In this document: piece after piece, positions 27,801 to 37,633 of the stretch
How positions within the stretch are numbered: position 1 is the stretch's first letter
Layout of the letters: each line of letters opens with the position of its first letter
NCBI RefSeq assembly: GCF_029227915.1
Contig: NC_079884.1
Span: 13,330,001-13,394,000, forward strand
Length of the DNA stretch: 64,000 nucleotides
Reading direction: 5' to 3'
Source of the DNA: Hydractinia symbiolongicarpus
Lineage: Eukaryota > Cnidaria > Hydrozoa > Anthoathecata > Hydractiniidae
Notes under the pieces: model-generated
What the model was told of the DNA's origin: nothing
Database searches by the model: none
Seen by the model: the letters and a program-made list of their open reading frames with translations, nothing else
Program-made: the position numbers and the translations under genes

Positions 27801-29792
27801 TTGTAGGTAAAAGCAGCACCATACAGCGTAAAATGAGCATTATTAAAATTCATACAGATTTTTTGGAAGCTCAAAATCTAAAATGCACTGAAGCTACTTT
27901 TTTTAGTTATACATTCTGTTTTAAAAAAACTTTTCACAAGTTCCATAGAGGAATTATTTTGATTTCAAATGGATTTATTTGTGGTCTGTTGTTTATATTT
28001 TCTAGTAACAGGAATGTGCGGGCATGTCCATTGTTCCCAACGTAAAGTCAAAACATGTCTATGTAAAGTGGTATATACAATTTCTTGGATCGTCTAATGA
28101 TGTAAACTAAATAACGCGAAGAATTTAATTTTGAACAGAAAATGCAAAATTCCGTGCCAAAATTAGTCACTGATTACTAATCACTTTCGTTAAACTAGCT
28201 AGAGAATCATGCCTAAAGTTTTTGACTTGTAAAAAAATTGTCATATTTCCAGAAAAAAAATTATTAGATGCGCTAAATAAACATATGCTGATTGAACAGA
28301 ACGTAACAAGTGGCGTAGAACATATATGATGGAAGATTTATTTTTTCTCTCAAAAATACGATCTCTTTGCTCTGTTCGTTAAAGAAAGTAATATTTTAAC
28401 CTAAGTACATGGGAGTAAACAAAGGTAAAGTCAGGTACGCCACCCTTTGCATTTTTTTTTTTTTTAGTAAACAAGGTGCATATATGTCTTCTCAGTCACC
28501 TAAAGGTATTGTCATCTTTTCTTTATATGCATTGTTCGCCTGAATATACTTTCTTTTGGCTTTCAATGCACAAATTATAAATTTGTGCTCACGAATTACG
28601 CATTGATAGTGCAGTGTGGTCTATTTACAAATGTCAAGTCGTAGCTAGGCCTAAAATTTTTTAGATGTAAACAGGAGTATTAATGTTATTTTGAGAAAGT
28701 TTAATACATTTTCGCTATTTCGCAAAAGTGGCGTCACAATGTTGCATCTTTTATTAAGATCGAACATCAGCCAACTTAATACTTATTATTTGTTTTACTC
28801 TTTTAGGTGGACATCTGTATGATTTTAAGCCTCAGTTTAATAAGGGATATCAAGTCGATGATGGTGATGATGACGTATTCAGTTTTCGTTCAGAAGGAAC
28901 AGGTACGGGTTGTGGCGTCATTTGAAATTATTTAACATTTCTACACTCTGTATAATCAACACTTTTTTGCTTTAGCCTAAAGTGGTGCTTAGGTGTCGTT
29001 TAAATTTACGAAACAAGTCAGTTTATACAGCGCACATAAGAAAAGTCTCACAAAGTTCAGCTTGAACTCTATCCTAACAGTGGAGAAATCGATCAAACAG
29101 TTTTTGAGAAAGAAGTGTGGAAAGAGAAATATATTATTTCGAAATTAAATTTTTTTGAAAACTGATACTAAGTTCATGGGTTAACAATATCCTTGAAAGG
29201 TTTAAGAATTCAGCCTGGTGTCACTCATGAAAGTGAAAGTTGAGAATGCATATTTTAGTGACGGAGGACCATAGTTAGGTCCGAAATGCAGGAAAAGAAA
29301 TTTTTTAAAATGTTACTTTCAAATATGACAAAAATTTAAAACTTTTTTCCCTTTTATGTAACTTTAAGGAATGTATTTAGAGTTAGTTTTTTGATTAAAA
29401 TTTTAAAAAGATGCATAAAATATAGTGAACAAATAATGTTCCTTTTTGACAATTTTGATCACAGTATTGATGACAATGTTGACGATAGACATATCTATTC
29501 TTTTGAAATCAATGTGAGTGATTTCTGATTTCGAAATATGAGGTGATAAGGTGGGGAAGGCATATTTGATAACATTAAGCATGTCTAACCGATTTAACTA
29601 TGGATGTTTTGGTGTTCTAATCAGTTTTTAAAATCTTATCTTCCAGATAACGAATCCGCTATGTTGACAAATAAACAACAAAACTCATTACCCATGATCC
29701 ATCTGACTGTTGATAATGAATATGACGATCAAGAAGCTATTACTTCCATGGGAAGTGAATCGCTAAATGAAGAAAGCGCGGTTAGAATTTAA
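9755..29792 (+). CDS. C1q-like x9 / Ig / cadherin x7 transmembrane receptor
   Basis: I assembled 29 exons: 9755-9821, 11178-12050, 13640-13760, 15346-15670, 16038-16329, 16409-16649, 16833-17012, 17292-17572, 18134-18247, 18483-18607, 18866-19008, 19300-19470, 19716-20806, 21126-21283, 21394-21526, 21903-22052, 22299-23213, 23464-23862, 24042-24478, 24551-24755, 24960-25232, 25665-25887, 26310-26377, 26773-26911, 27102-27209, 27601-27666, 28468-28505, 28807-28902, 29647-29792. Each has AG/GT borders and matching phase, and the total is 7,578 nt (2,525 codons plus stop). Predicted order: signal peptide (1-22), nine C1q/TNF-like domains (about 24-1340), one Ig domain (about 1342-1438), seven cadherin repeats (about 1439-2165), fibronectin-like membrane-proximal region (to about 2328), one helix (about 2346-2368), tail to 2525. 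By family knowledge the cadherin block implies Ca2+-dependent adhesion and the C1q block ligand binding. The ligand is unknown. Exon 1 and the small tail exons are the least certain. Confidence 0.85.
12667..13391. mobile_element. Mutator-like (Pack-type) element with captured helicase
   Basis: A 725-bp element in intron 2 of the adhesion gene. Its ends, 12667-12713 and 13345-13391, are perfect 47-base inverted copies, and it is flanked by a perfect 9-bp duplication CCCAACCAC (12658-12666 and 13392-13400). A 9-bp duplication with long termini is the signature of Mutator-like transposons. The interior holds part of a RecQ-like helicase frame on the minus strand and no transposase. Perfect termini imply recent movement. 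Shorter relatives with the same tips occur at 2787-2848, 34933-35055 and 59786-59833. Confidence 0.75.
12671..13141 (-). pseudogene. RecQ-like helicase N-terminal fragment
   Basis: From an ATG at 13141 the frame shows a Q-motif-like KPQQ (residues 26-29), Walker A (GVLPTGFGKS, residues 44-53), then motifs resembling Ia (VVCPLNSIIEDQ) and FAHPESLL. These match the first RecA lobe of RecQ-family DNA helicases. The helicase similarity stops where the frame runs into the terminal repeat. The DEAH box and the second lobe are missing, so it cannot be a working helicase. The frame is intact for its whole length, which suggests recent capture or selection. It continues out of the element to a stop at 12569. 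Confidence 0.7.
13765..15340 (+). mobile_element. LINE fragments (CR1/jockey-like) in intron 3
   Basis: Two pieces. At 13783-13986 a frame ends in the LINE C-terminal pattern FGKKAFPFRAAKVWNNLP. At about 14110-14985 there is a reverse-transcriptase remnant with LFADDTN (the FADD catalytic box) at about 14180-14200, then an SLKLWNEI C-terminus near 14900. Stops and frameshifts break both. The copy ends at a TTAC-repeat tail (15321-15337), 8 bases before the AG acceptor of exon 4 of the host gene. Confidence 0.75.
21126..21526 (+). other. Exons 14-15: single Ig-like domain
   Basis: Two exons of 158 and 133 nt flanked by phase-1 introns. They encode an early Cys strand (IEWNCFATG), the core Trp (YQWVKDEQ) and the diagnostic second Cys strand (DSGLYVCNAS). 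An intron splits the domain between the C and D strands, a common place. It links the C1q block to the cadherin block. An extra cysteine upstream (MPCSD) may form a linker bond. Confidence 0.85.
21903..25232 (+). other. Exons 16-21: seven cadherin repeats
   Basis: Seven repeats of about 105 residues. Calcium-site motifs are visible: VPEN and PES at repeat starts, DREQ/YET/DYE (LDRE), DADDG/DPDGG/DATD-type turns, and DLNDN, DINEF, NTNDN, DVNDN, DVNDN and DVNDH linkers. The first repeat is divergent, and its DRE-like motif (ALDREQ) lies in exon 17. The seventh ends without a DxNDN linker, as expected for the membrane-proximal repeat. Exon 17 alone (915 nt) holds repeats 2 and 3 and the flanks. 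Ca2+-dependent rod structure and adhesion follow from family knowledge. Confidence 0.9.
22144..22208. repeat. Short inverted-repeat element in intron 16
   Basis: The arms ACCCTTGTTCCTAGGGA and its complement enclose about 30 bases. It resembles a diverged CCTCGTCCCCAGG-family hairpin. No clear target duplication is seen. Confidence 0.5.
25665..26377 (+). other. Exons 22-23: membrane-proximal fibronectin-like region
   Basis: With the end of exon 21 this gives about 160 residues between the last cadherin repeat and the membrane. The segment holding CNGPLAAGKSYR followed by LQVRVFE resembles the membrane-proximal fibronectin III region of receptor-type tyrosine phosphatases (N.PL..G.SY...VR.F). 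The similarity is judged by eye. Two cysteines about 13 residues apart could pair. No phosphatase domain follows. Confidence 0.5.
26218..26285 (+). repeat. 34-bp tandem duplication in intron 22
   Basis: ATGTAAACTCAGCTATATAG plus CGAATTGC occurs twice with a 34-base period (near 26221 and 26255), with one or two differences. It sits about 25 bases before the acceptor of exon 23 and may affect the branch-point region. Confidence 0.7.
26773..26911 (+). other. Exon 24: transmembrane helix
   Basis: An acidic stalk (LEEPIEDG) leads into about 23 hydrophobic residues (GMVALAAAFCLIVGV and VIVMILVY), followed by a basic stop-transfer cluster (CWKMRH). This fixes a type I topology, with the C1q, Ig and cadherin blocks outside. 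Confidence 0.9.
27102..29792 (+). other. Exons 25-29: cytoplasmic tail
   Basis: Five small exons (27102-27209, 27601-27666, 28468-28505, 28807-28902, 29647-29792) join in frame to give about 150 residues rich in Ser, Asp, Glu and Gln, with tyrosines in HLYDF and NEYDDQ contexts. No catenin-binding region or kinase or phosphatase domain is seen. The last residues, SAVRI, fit the hydrophobic-x-hydrophobic type of PDZ-binding end. The stop is TAA at 29790. No clear AATAAA follows within about 100 bases. Confidence 0.7.
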
Positions 29793-30020
29793 AATCTCAC
29801 TAGTTGTTTATATATAATATACATCATTTTTTTTAACTAACCATTCACGCATTTTGTAAACCATTTGTATTTACGTATTTATAATATATTTAAGAATTAT
29901 ATAAAGTTGCTTGTGTTGGCCAACCTGTACGTTCAGCAATCATGGTTTTCTGTGTATGTCACAATGAAAGGTAAATAAGGAAAAAAAGGCGAGTAACAAC
30001 ATAAGAGTGTGCAATAGTCT
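29793..30020. other. 3' flank of the adhesion gene
   Basis: AT-rich, probably 3' UTR. No canonical polyadenylation hexamer stands out, and nothing else is seen. Confidence 0.4.
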
Positions 30021-30413
30021 CAGGGTCGGACCCAGGATTTTTATAAAACTAAGCAAAAAATTTTTTTCGAGATTACCGCCCAGAATGGGCGTTAAAGTAC
30101 GCCTAACGGGCGTATGTATCTAATAGTAACTAAATTTTTCACCAGGTTGAGCTCTGTTCAGGCCTTTTCCAGCGTTAAAAAGAAGAAGAAGTAACAAAAT
30201 ATATAAATAAGATATAAGAGTACAAGAAGTAACAAAATATATAAAAAGTATACAGCTAAAATATATAAAAACATATAAACCATGTCTAAACGAACCTTAT
30301 CTCTTCGATCATTTGTTCAATTACAAAAAACGGTGTTGGGGACAAGGTTGATGGTTTACAATAAATAATAGTAAAAATAAACATTAAGTTTTTAAGTACA
30401 AAAATCAGCAAGT

Positions 30414-33104
30414 ATGTTCGAAAAAGCCATTCGCCTCTTATTCCGTGCAGCAAACTCATCTATTATTTCATCGGAGTTCACAGTGATTGACCTGTTGAAC
30501 ATAATAACTGCTAGGCTGCTCAACCTTTCCTCCGACATCGTGTTTCGCATCCAAGTTTTTAAACGCCTTAGCCCAGAGATACTTCTCTCGCAAGTGCACG
30601 AGGTTACAGGAATTGTAGCCAGAATTCATGGATCGATGGAAATGTTTGCCTATTTGTGGTTTTGATTAAAGAGGTAATATCTGTTGGTAGAGCACCTTGA
30701 TAGTTTCTCCAAAATATCTCCCACATATGCAACTGGGCGTATATGTTACTTTGGGCCGGAATATCACTCGCAAACAATCGCACGAATTCTTTAACCTTAA
30801 CCTTTCAGTTAGGTTCATCCGCTAATTCCTCCATTTTCCCTTCATCAGAAAATATATAATTAGGCATAATACCGAAACCACTAAAGATCGTGAATCGAAT
30901 TTCTAACTGCTGAATGATGTGGTCTAAGAACGGTATGGCGAGAGCTCGTTTATAGTACTCCTTGGGACCATCCGATAAATTTGAATGCTGCAACGACGTT
31001 TGATTTTTTCTGCAACTTCAATCTCGTTGGCCCACTTCAATGCCTTTCCGTACCATTGATCGAAGTAAGTGTCCATGTGGGATCGTATAAACTTGAGGGT
31101 TTGGTGGAGCAATGACACTTCTTCGGAAGCTTGTATCAGGTCTGTTGTACTGCTTTGTAGTTTTACTGTCAACCCTCTTGTGTATCCGAGTGTTTTCTGC
31201 ACAATGACAAGAACGACAATGAATTCGAACTGTTGCATGATATAATAAAGAGGCCGAGCAGTATCGACGTTTTTACGACTGTATTTTCGATCTTCATTTA
31301 ATGTTATCTTCTCTAAGGTTAAAAATACTGCTGAAAACAAATCAACGAAAGAGTCGAGTGCATCCAACCTGCCAATCCATTTTGTTCGACAAACATTCAA
31401 AATAACCTTATGTTGTGCATCTGGACAAACTTTCGAAATTACTTCTTCTAGAACTTGTGAACTCACTGGATTCACCATCTGAAGTTTACATGCAGCAGCA
31501 ATACATAAATTCAACATATGGGAGCGACAGTGAACGTATTTTGCTTTAGGAAACTTTTCCAAGATCCGGGTCGAAGCACCAGAACAAACACCCGCCATGG
31601 CTCCTACAAAAAAAGTCACCTTTGGTGTAACGACATGAACAGGGAGGGGAACCTAGAACGTGAAATTAAACAAGATTGAAAATTTTTACAACTAATAATC
31701 GGAGATAAAAGACTCTGTAATATACCTGCGCCATCATATCCCTGCCCTCTACATAAGTTCATATCGGGATTTACATCACGAATCGAATCAACAATCGTTT
31801 TTGATAAAGCTTCACCAGAGACACCATAACGACACTCCGCCATTGTCATGAAAACTTCTTTTATGTCACCACTAATGTTGACATACCTGAAGTAAACACC
31901 CCCTATATTAATTATATCAGTATATATCGATGTAGAGAATAACAAGAAGTAGGAAACTGGATTTGGAAAATTCACACAAATGTCGACGGTATGTTGCAAA
32001 AATTTTCAGAATAATTTGAATGTCGTAGTATTCCTTATTTGTTTTCAATATGCGAATGGAAATGAGATAGCTTAGAATGGTTTCAACGATCAAATATACC
32101 TTGTAACTATGAGCATCTGTTCCTTGTTACTAACATACGTAGCCTCGTCGGCTAGCACTGAGAAGTATTTGTTAGCTTTTATATCGTCGACGATCTGATG
32201 CTGGATATTTTTGGCTATCAGATAGATCAGTTCGTTTTGTACAGTTAGGACATTCTAGGTTAACAGCTAATTTAACAATTGCAAGGAAATTGCCACAATT
32301 TTTACCATCTTCATTTTTCGATCTGGCTTGGAATTCCGCTGTTGGATCAGTTTCATCTTTTCCACGGAGAGGTAATCCTTGCCTTGCAATCACTGTTATG
32401 ATTTTAATAAGTGATGTCATTATCAAACGATTTTTAGCGATAGTGGCATTTTGAATCCCATCTAATTGTTGTGCTATGCGAGTGCCTTTGGTATATCTGA
32501 ACATGAAACTATTAGCATCTGCCTGACATTGTCGATGGAATGGCGATTTTTCCCCATGAATTTTAAAGACTTTGGTAGCGTTTCTCCAGTCTTGAAATGG
32601 TTGCGTACATAACTGTGTCATTTTACCAATTTTCATCGCATTTTTAGAAAATATAACACAGTGAATGCAAAATGCACCTTTAAGAAGGTCAGAATAAACT
32701 AGCCAAGGAAAGCTTTCAAACCAAGCATACTTAAACTTTCTGTTTGTTTTGATGTCTTTCTCGAAGTTATGAGTTTGTGTGGGTTTCCATACCTTGTTCA
32801 GTAACTTATGTTTTTCATGATCATTCAAAGCATCTATTTTATTCACATAATGACCAATGTCCAACCTATCATATTGCACAGTATCTGCCACATCAACACT
32901 TTGTGTTATATCTCTATCTATGAGTACCACAGGTACTTCTGTATCCATTTCTAAGGCTGTTGGTGTAAATGTAATAGCCATTTCTGAAGATATTGATCGA
33001 CTTGATGATGGTGATGACTGTATCGATACAGAAGAAGTTATAGCATTAAAGGTCACTATAAAAAAAAGATGTGATATAGAAATACATAGACACCTATATC
33101 TCAT
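30414..33104 (-). pseudogene. hAT transposase, TTF/DUF4371/dimerisation type
   Basis: Pieces in order: 33104-32172 has the N-terminal zinc-finger-type region (WLVYSDLLKGAFCIHCVIF and QDWRNATKVFKIHG); 32172-32099 continues in a shifted frame (KYFSVLADEAT); 31999-31740 has CRGQGYDGAG; 31619-30924 has MAGVCSGASTRI and YVHCRSHMLNLCI; 30640-30414 has the C-terminal dimerisation motif (ERSISGLRRLKTWMRNTMSEE). These are hallmarks of hAT transposases related to ZMYM1-like proteins. At least two frameshifts, near 32230 and 30640, make it inactive. A GT donor at about 32098 suggests that some breaks are introns. Confidence 0.8.
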
Positions 33105-33146
33105 GATTACAAGACTGTCTTGTAATCATGAGATATAGGTGTCTAT
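33086..33146. repeat. Perfect 30-bp-arm palindrome
   Basis: Thirty bases (starting ATAGACACCTATATC) are followed by one T and then their exact complement, 61 bases in all. It overlaps the first codons of the hAT reading frame. Perfect arms imply recent origin, gene conversion or an inverted-duplication event. Confidence 0.9.
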
Positions 33147-33370
33147 TTTTTTTAAAGAGAATTAGTCAGAGAAAATTAATTGTATTTACCTTAATAAACA
33201 TTATTCTTTATTAGAAAAAACAAGATGCAGGCGCAGGAATCTCGCTATTAAAAACGTACAAATTTGAAACATCGACAATGCGACCCAATTCTACAATTTC
33301 TGCTAACAAAAATACAACCTATCATTCATAGTTGAAAGTCGCGCGATTGAAACATTTATGGTCTTAAACG

Positions 33371-33600
33371 GCATTTAGGTGACAAAAAATCAAAATTTCG
33401 ATGCCACCATCATGTTCAGAATACATTTTTTACTAACTGTGGCAATTTTTGTCGAAAATAAAGTAGTTTTAATTTTTGGACCAATTTTGGCCTAAAATGA
33501 CATTTGGGTGGCAAAAAATCAAATTTTTAATGTCACCATCATGTTCAGCATACTTTTTTTGTTAACTGTGCCACATTTTGTCGAAAGCAAATACTAATTT
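33371..33600 (+). repeat. Diverged tandem dimer, about 126-bp period
   Basis: The block containing GACAAAAAATCAAA, CACCATCATGTTCAG and TTTTGTCGAAA recurs about 126 bases later with roughly 15-20% differences by eye. Its function is unknown. Confidence 0.6.
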
Positions 33601-34192
33601 TGGACTGAAACGTCATTTAAATGACTTCCAAGTACTTAGAGAGTTTAGGTACGAAGTTTAAATCTGTGCTGTTGCAATTGACCATTTTGGACATAGTCAG
33701 TTAGCAGTTGGAAAGCAATACTATCCTCGCAGGCGAGATGGTAAAAACATATATAAAAAGTACCTGTTGGGATGATGGGACATCGTATAGGAATCATAGC
33801 AGGAGAAAATACTCATTCCCGTTGGCTTAAATAATAAATATTCTTTGCACTAATATTTATCAAGTTTTCACCATGAAAATAAAATGTTTTTTACAACAGT
33901 GGTAGCTACGAATTCCAATTCATGGTAAAAGCGCATCAATTCGATGTCCTCGGTATAGACTTCGTTAAACGGTAGTCCGCACAATGAACTGTGATATAGG
34001 CGGCAGATGCCAACTGGAACATGTAACAAGAGGGTCTAAAGGTGGAGAAGTGGAATTCTGTATTAGATGATATAAGTTTAGAAAGCTTGGTATATACACA
34101 GATCCCTGCGGAGGAAAACGTTACAGCACAACATGGGGTAAATCTTTAGGGTAGTTTCCACTGCTACAAAATATTGCACAATTAGTTACTTC

Positions 34193-34235
34193 TGTACAAT
34201 TTTTGTACAATTATATATTGTACAAAAATTGTACA
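34193..34235. repeat. Perfect 19-bp-arm hairpin
   Basis: TGTACAATTTTTGTACAAT and its exact complement are separated by TATAT. It is probably a miniature hairpin element, and each arm is itself nearly palindromic. Confidence 0.8.
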
Positions 34236-34932
34236 CCAATATACACCAATATAAGAAGAATTAAACATTTCATATATTGATTTCGAAAATGCTTAAATTG
34301 GCTGGGTTTCTTTTTTCTGCAACAAAAATACGAATAAATTTTGTAACCCAAGTTAAATAGCATTCCAAAGGCCATATTTTTGTTTTTTGCATAACTGACG
34401 ATAAAATAAATGTTCTTTTTACGTACTTTTTATAATAAACGTGTTTTATTTATTAACCCTCCTTTTCTCATCGCCAACATGCCGCCATGTTTTATATTTA
34501 TGCTTCAATTGTCTGCCTTTTTGTGTGGTCGCATGTGTTGTAATTAAAAAACTACCTTACTTTTTACTTTCATTATCATGCATTTGGCCAATCACTAATA
34601 AATGATGCCAAGGCGAAATTTTGCTGTCTAAACCAAACACTCATTTTTTACAATTCCTTACAATTAATTGTGCACAGTATGTTGTATCAATGGAACTATT
34701 AAAATCGAAACATTATATGACGCTGAATCTATAGTATAGTGTAAATTATTAAGTACTGGTAACTGACGCATTTGTTTTAGCTTTAGACGAGAATTCAACA
34801 ATGCTTATACTTTATTCTCTCAGCGAAGCTTGATTCTCATTCATTTCTTGTTGTATATCCAATTGGAAAGATTAAGTGTGTCTGCTTACTCCGTTAAACT
34901 AGCGCACTATCTTTTCTAATCCCTGTTTTTGC

Positions 34933-35055
34933 CAACCTCGATCCCAGGACAAGTTGTCTCTTTTTGAATATCGGACGGCGAGACGAACATTTTTCGTCAG
35001 ATTTATCAATAAGCGCAGCGCCGATGAGAGACAAAAAGCCCTGGGAACGAGGTTG
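34933..35055. mobile_element. 123-bp inverted-repeat element, CCTCGTCCCCAGG family
   Basis: The ends CAACCTCGATCCCAGG and CCTGGGAACGAGGTTG are inverted copies. The flanks 34924-34932 and 35056-35064 match at 8 of 9 bases (TGTTTTTGC / TATTTTTGC), again a 9-bp duplication like that of the 12667-13391 element. Confidence 0.65.
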
Positions 35056-35172
35056 TATTTTTGCTTTTATCCATCCATTAGACTGAATTGTTGCTTACAA
35101 ATTACATCGTGTTCTGAGGAAGAGTAAACGATTGTGGGTTAAATAGGAGTTCTTAAAGTCTTATTGTTGTTA

Positions 35173-35900
35173 CTAGTCGATAAGGCCCGTGGAAAAATCC
35201 ACTTAGGCAGAAGGACAATGGAAAAATAGGTTGTTTTAAAATTTTTGCTGACGTCAGCAGTGCAATTACAAAAATTTTTGGCGAAATTTAATTTATTCGT
35301 TGCCTGTACTGTGCAGAGGTTTAAACGCTGACCAAGAAAATGTATATGATCATGTCTTTTTGATAAGCGTTTAATGAGATATAAGGGTTTTAAAATTTTG
35401 CTGACGTCAGCAATGGCCAGTCAACCGCCCCAAAATTTTTTTTTAGAAATTTGTATACCTGCTGCCTTCATTTTATAGGTCTTGAAACGCTGATCAAGAT
35501 AATGTATAGGATCGCGTGTTTTTGACAAACGGTTGCAGAGATATTAGGGTTGAAGGTTTTTTGGTGACGTCATCAACCCGTCTATTCCGAAACGGATTCG
35601 GGGACCCAGGTTTGGGAAACTTACCCAAATTGGTCCCAGGTGGTCTCTAGTTACCTAAGCAAGAGATGACGTCAGTTATTTCCACCCGTTTCCAAGTTAT
35701 TTAGCCTCCAATTTAAAAGTGCAATGCATTGGCTTCACTAATTTTAATATACTTTCGTTTGACGTCAATATTACTTTAACGTCAAAGTTTGGTAATTTAC
35801 AGAACAAATTTATAGACGATGTTTTATAGACTTTATCAAAGAAGGTTTATCCACTTTGCAAAAGTCACAGACAGACAGAACTGGCGTATTATTATATAGA
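35173..35900 (-). mobile_element. Helitron-like non-autonomous element 1
   Basis: 728 bp. Read on the minus strand it starts TCTATATAATAATACGCC and ends with a GTGGATTTTTCCAC hairpin plus spacer plus CTAG, inserted after A. A 5' TC, a 3' hairpin followed by CTAG and insertion at AT without duplication are Helitron hallmarks. There is no coding capacity. It shares internal blocks (GCTGACGTCAGCA, CCCAAATTGGTCC) with elements 4 and 5. Confidence 0.75.
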
Positions 35901-36510
35901 CTAGTAGATTAGGCCCGTGGAAAAATCCACTTAGGCAGAAAAACAATTGAAAAGTTCTGTCATTTAAATTTTGATGACATCAGCAAATATTTCAATATAT
36001 TGAATATGCCTTTTACTAAAAAAAATAATCTGAAAATGCATAAAAAGAAAATATATAAGTCATAATTTAACAAAAAAGTTCTTAAAATCTAACACAAAAT
36101 ATCAAATGTCAAATCGCATGAAATCCTCCCAACAAAACGTCAGACAAAATATGAAAAACAACGGCGTGCAAGGTGTAAAATCTGGTTAGTAGAAAGTTAC
36201 AACATTGACAGTCACAACCCAGACAGTTACGACAACAATAATAATAATGTCAGAAATAACACATCTCAAATATGTATACATCTTATTATGTGATTATGTT
36301 GAAAACCTTCAATATTTTAATCTGAAATGTCGAAAAGAAAGGCTTGCAACAGTAAGCACAGATCTATGAAATAAGTTCTTTATGCATTTTAAACATTGTC
36401 TTTTCCCTAAATGCTTATACAACAATACAACCTGAACAACATAAAAAAGCCAAACTTAAACAAACCCAAAACACCAAAAAACAAAAAGTTAAACTTTGAT
36501 TAATTGTCCG

Positions 36511-37437
36511 GGTTCCTCAGTAAAAACACATCATAATAGTAGAGAACATTGTATTATGAAATAAATTTATACAACATCCTTCGCATTGGAACGCAATTGT
36601 ATATTTGGGGCATGGATTGGGATGCCAGGCAATAAGATTAAACAATAACAGGCAGGACAGATACATGTGCAGATACAAAAACAGCACTAACCCCAGCATA
36701 TGCACTTAAATGGTATGAGACACTCACAATGACATGTACATCTTGGCTGCACTCCGTTGTGAGTGTCTCCCATGACATATCTCGTTCTTCTCTTCATCAT
36801 AATGCACTTCAATGGTATGACCCACTCCCAATGACATGCAATCTAGGCTGCACTCCATTGTGAGTGTCTCCCACGGCATTTCATCATAATGCACTTCAAT
36901 GGTAGGACAAGCTTGAATGTCCCCCACGGCATTAATTTCATCATATGCACTTCAATGGTACGACAAGCTTGAATGTCTCCCACGGCATATCTCATTATTC
37001 TCCTGTCACAATGCACTTCAATGGTACGACAAGCTTGAATGTCTACCACGGCATTTCATCATCATTTCATCATGATGCACTTCAATGGAACGACAAGCTT
37101 GAATGTCTCCCACGGCATTACATATGCACTTCAATGGTACGACAAGCTTGAATGTCTACCACGGCATATCTCATTATTCTCTTCGTCATAATGCACTTTA
37201 ATGGTATGACACACTCACAATGACATGCACATCTTGGCTGCACTGCAATTGTGAATGTCTCCCACGGCATTACTTCCTCACATCTCATTATTCTCTTCTA
37301 TTCTTCAATATAAATAATAATAATATTATAAATTAATAATAGCATACAGTAATAATATCAAGTAATGATATAATCAACAGGCCACACACGTGTATCTGTC
37401 CAAACTTCTGGCTGACTTAGGAAGCCCGACATCCCCA
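36511..37437 (-). repeat. Direct repeat R, 3' copy, of YR retrotransposon
   Basis: 927 bp, matching 41732-42658 with about two differences seen (near 37074 and 37401). It bounds the coding region downstream of the recombinase. It contains the minisatellite at about 36703-37260. Confidence 0.9.
36703..37260 (+). repeat. Minisatellite inside direct repeat
   Basis: About eight copies of a GCACTTCAATGGTACGACAA unit followed by GCTTGAATGTCTCCCACGGC, spaced 47-87 bases apart (starts near 36703, 36803, 36890, 36948, 37012, 37078, 37125, 37191). An equivalent array lies in the other copy (about 41923-42480). Confidence 0.85.
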
Positions 37438-37633
37438 AATTGTCCCCAAATTGGCACAGGCATAACACAGGAAAATCTAAGTATCTTGGTGAGAAAAACT
37501 ATGTTTCCATATAATCAACAACAATATACGCATAAAGAGCAATACAACTACACAATGTTAATTGTTATAATTTTTATACAAAACGTATATTTCACAACTT
37601 GGGCACGTCCCTTAGGTTAGCCATGTTGGAACA

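Larger units (their letters stand above)
30021..33146 (-). mobile_element. Decayed hAT transposon (ZMYM1-like transposase group)
   Basis: The 3' end is marked by CAGGGTCGGACCCAGGATTT at 30021-30040, an hAT-type terminal repeat (CAGGGTCGGACCC). The transposase remnant lies on the minus strand at 33104-30414. The opposite terminus is not identifiable. The coding side ends near the palindrome at 33086-33146, so the 5' boundary given here is only the last recognisable piece. Confidence 0.65.
33147..35172. other. Non-coding region with hairpins and a dimer repeat
   Basis: No gene is seen. It holds a diverged tandem dimer (33371-33600), a perfect hairpin (34193-34235) and a 123-bp inverted-repeat element (34933-35055). 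Confidence 0.55.

Noticed and set aside
36703-37260. CRISPR-like spaced repeats
   Set aside because: The units are diverged, spacing is irregular, the spacers are partly repeated and the same array is duplicated in both direct repeats. It is a minisatellite in a eukaryotic transposon.
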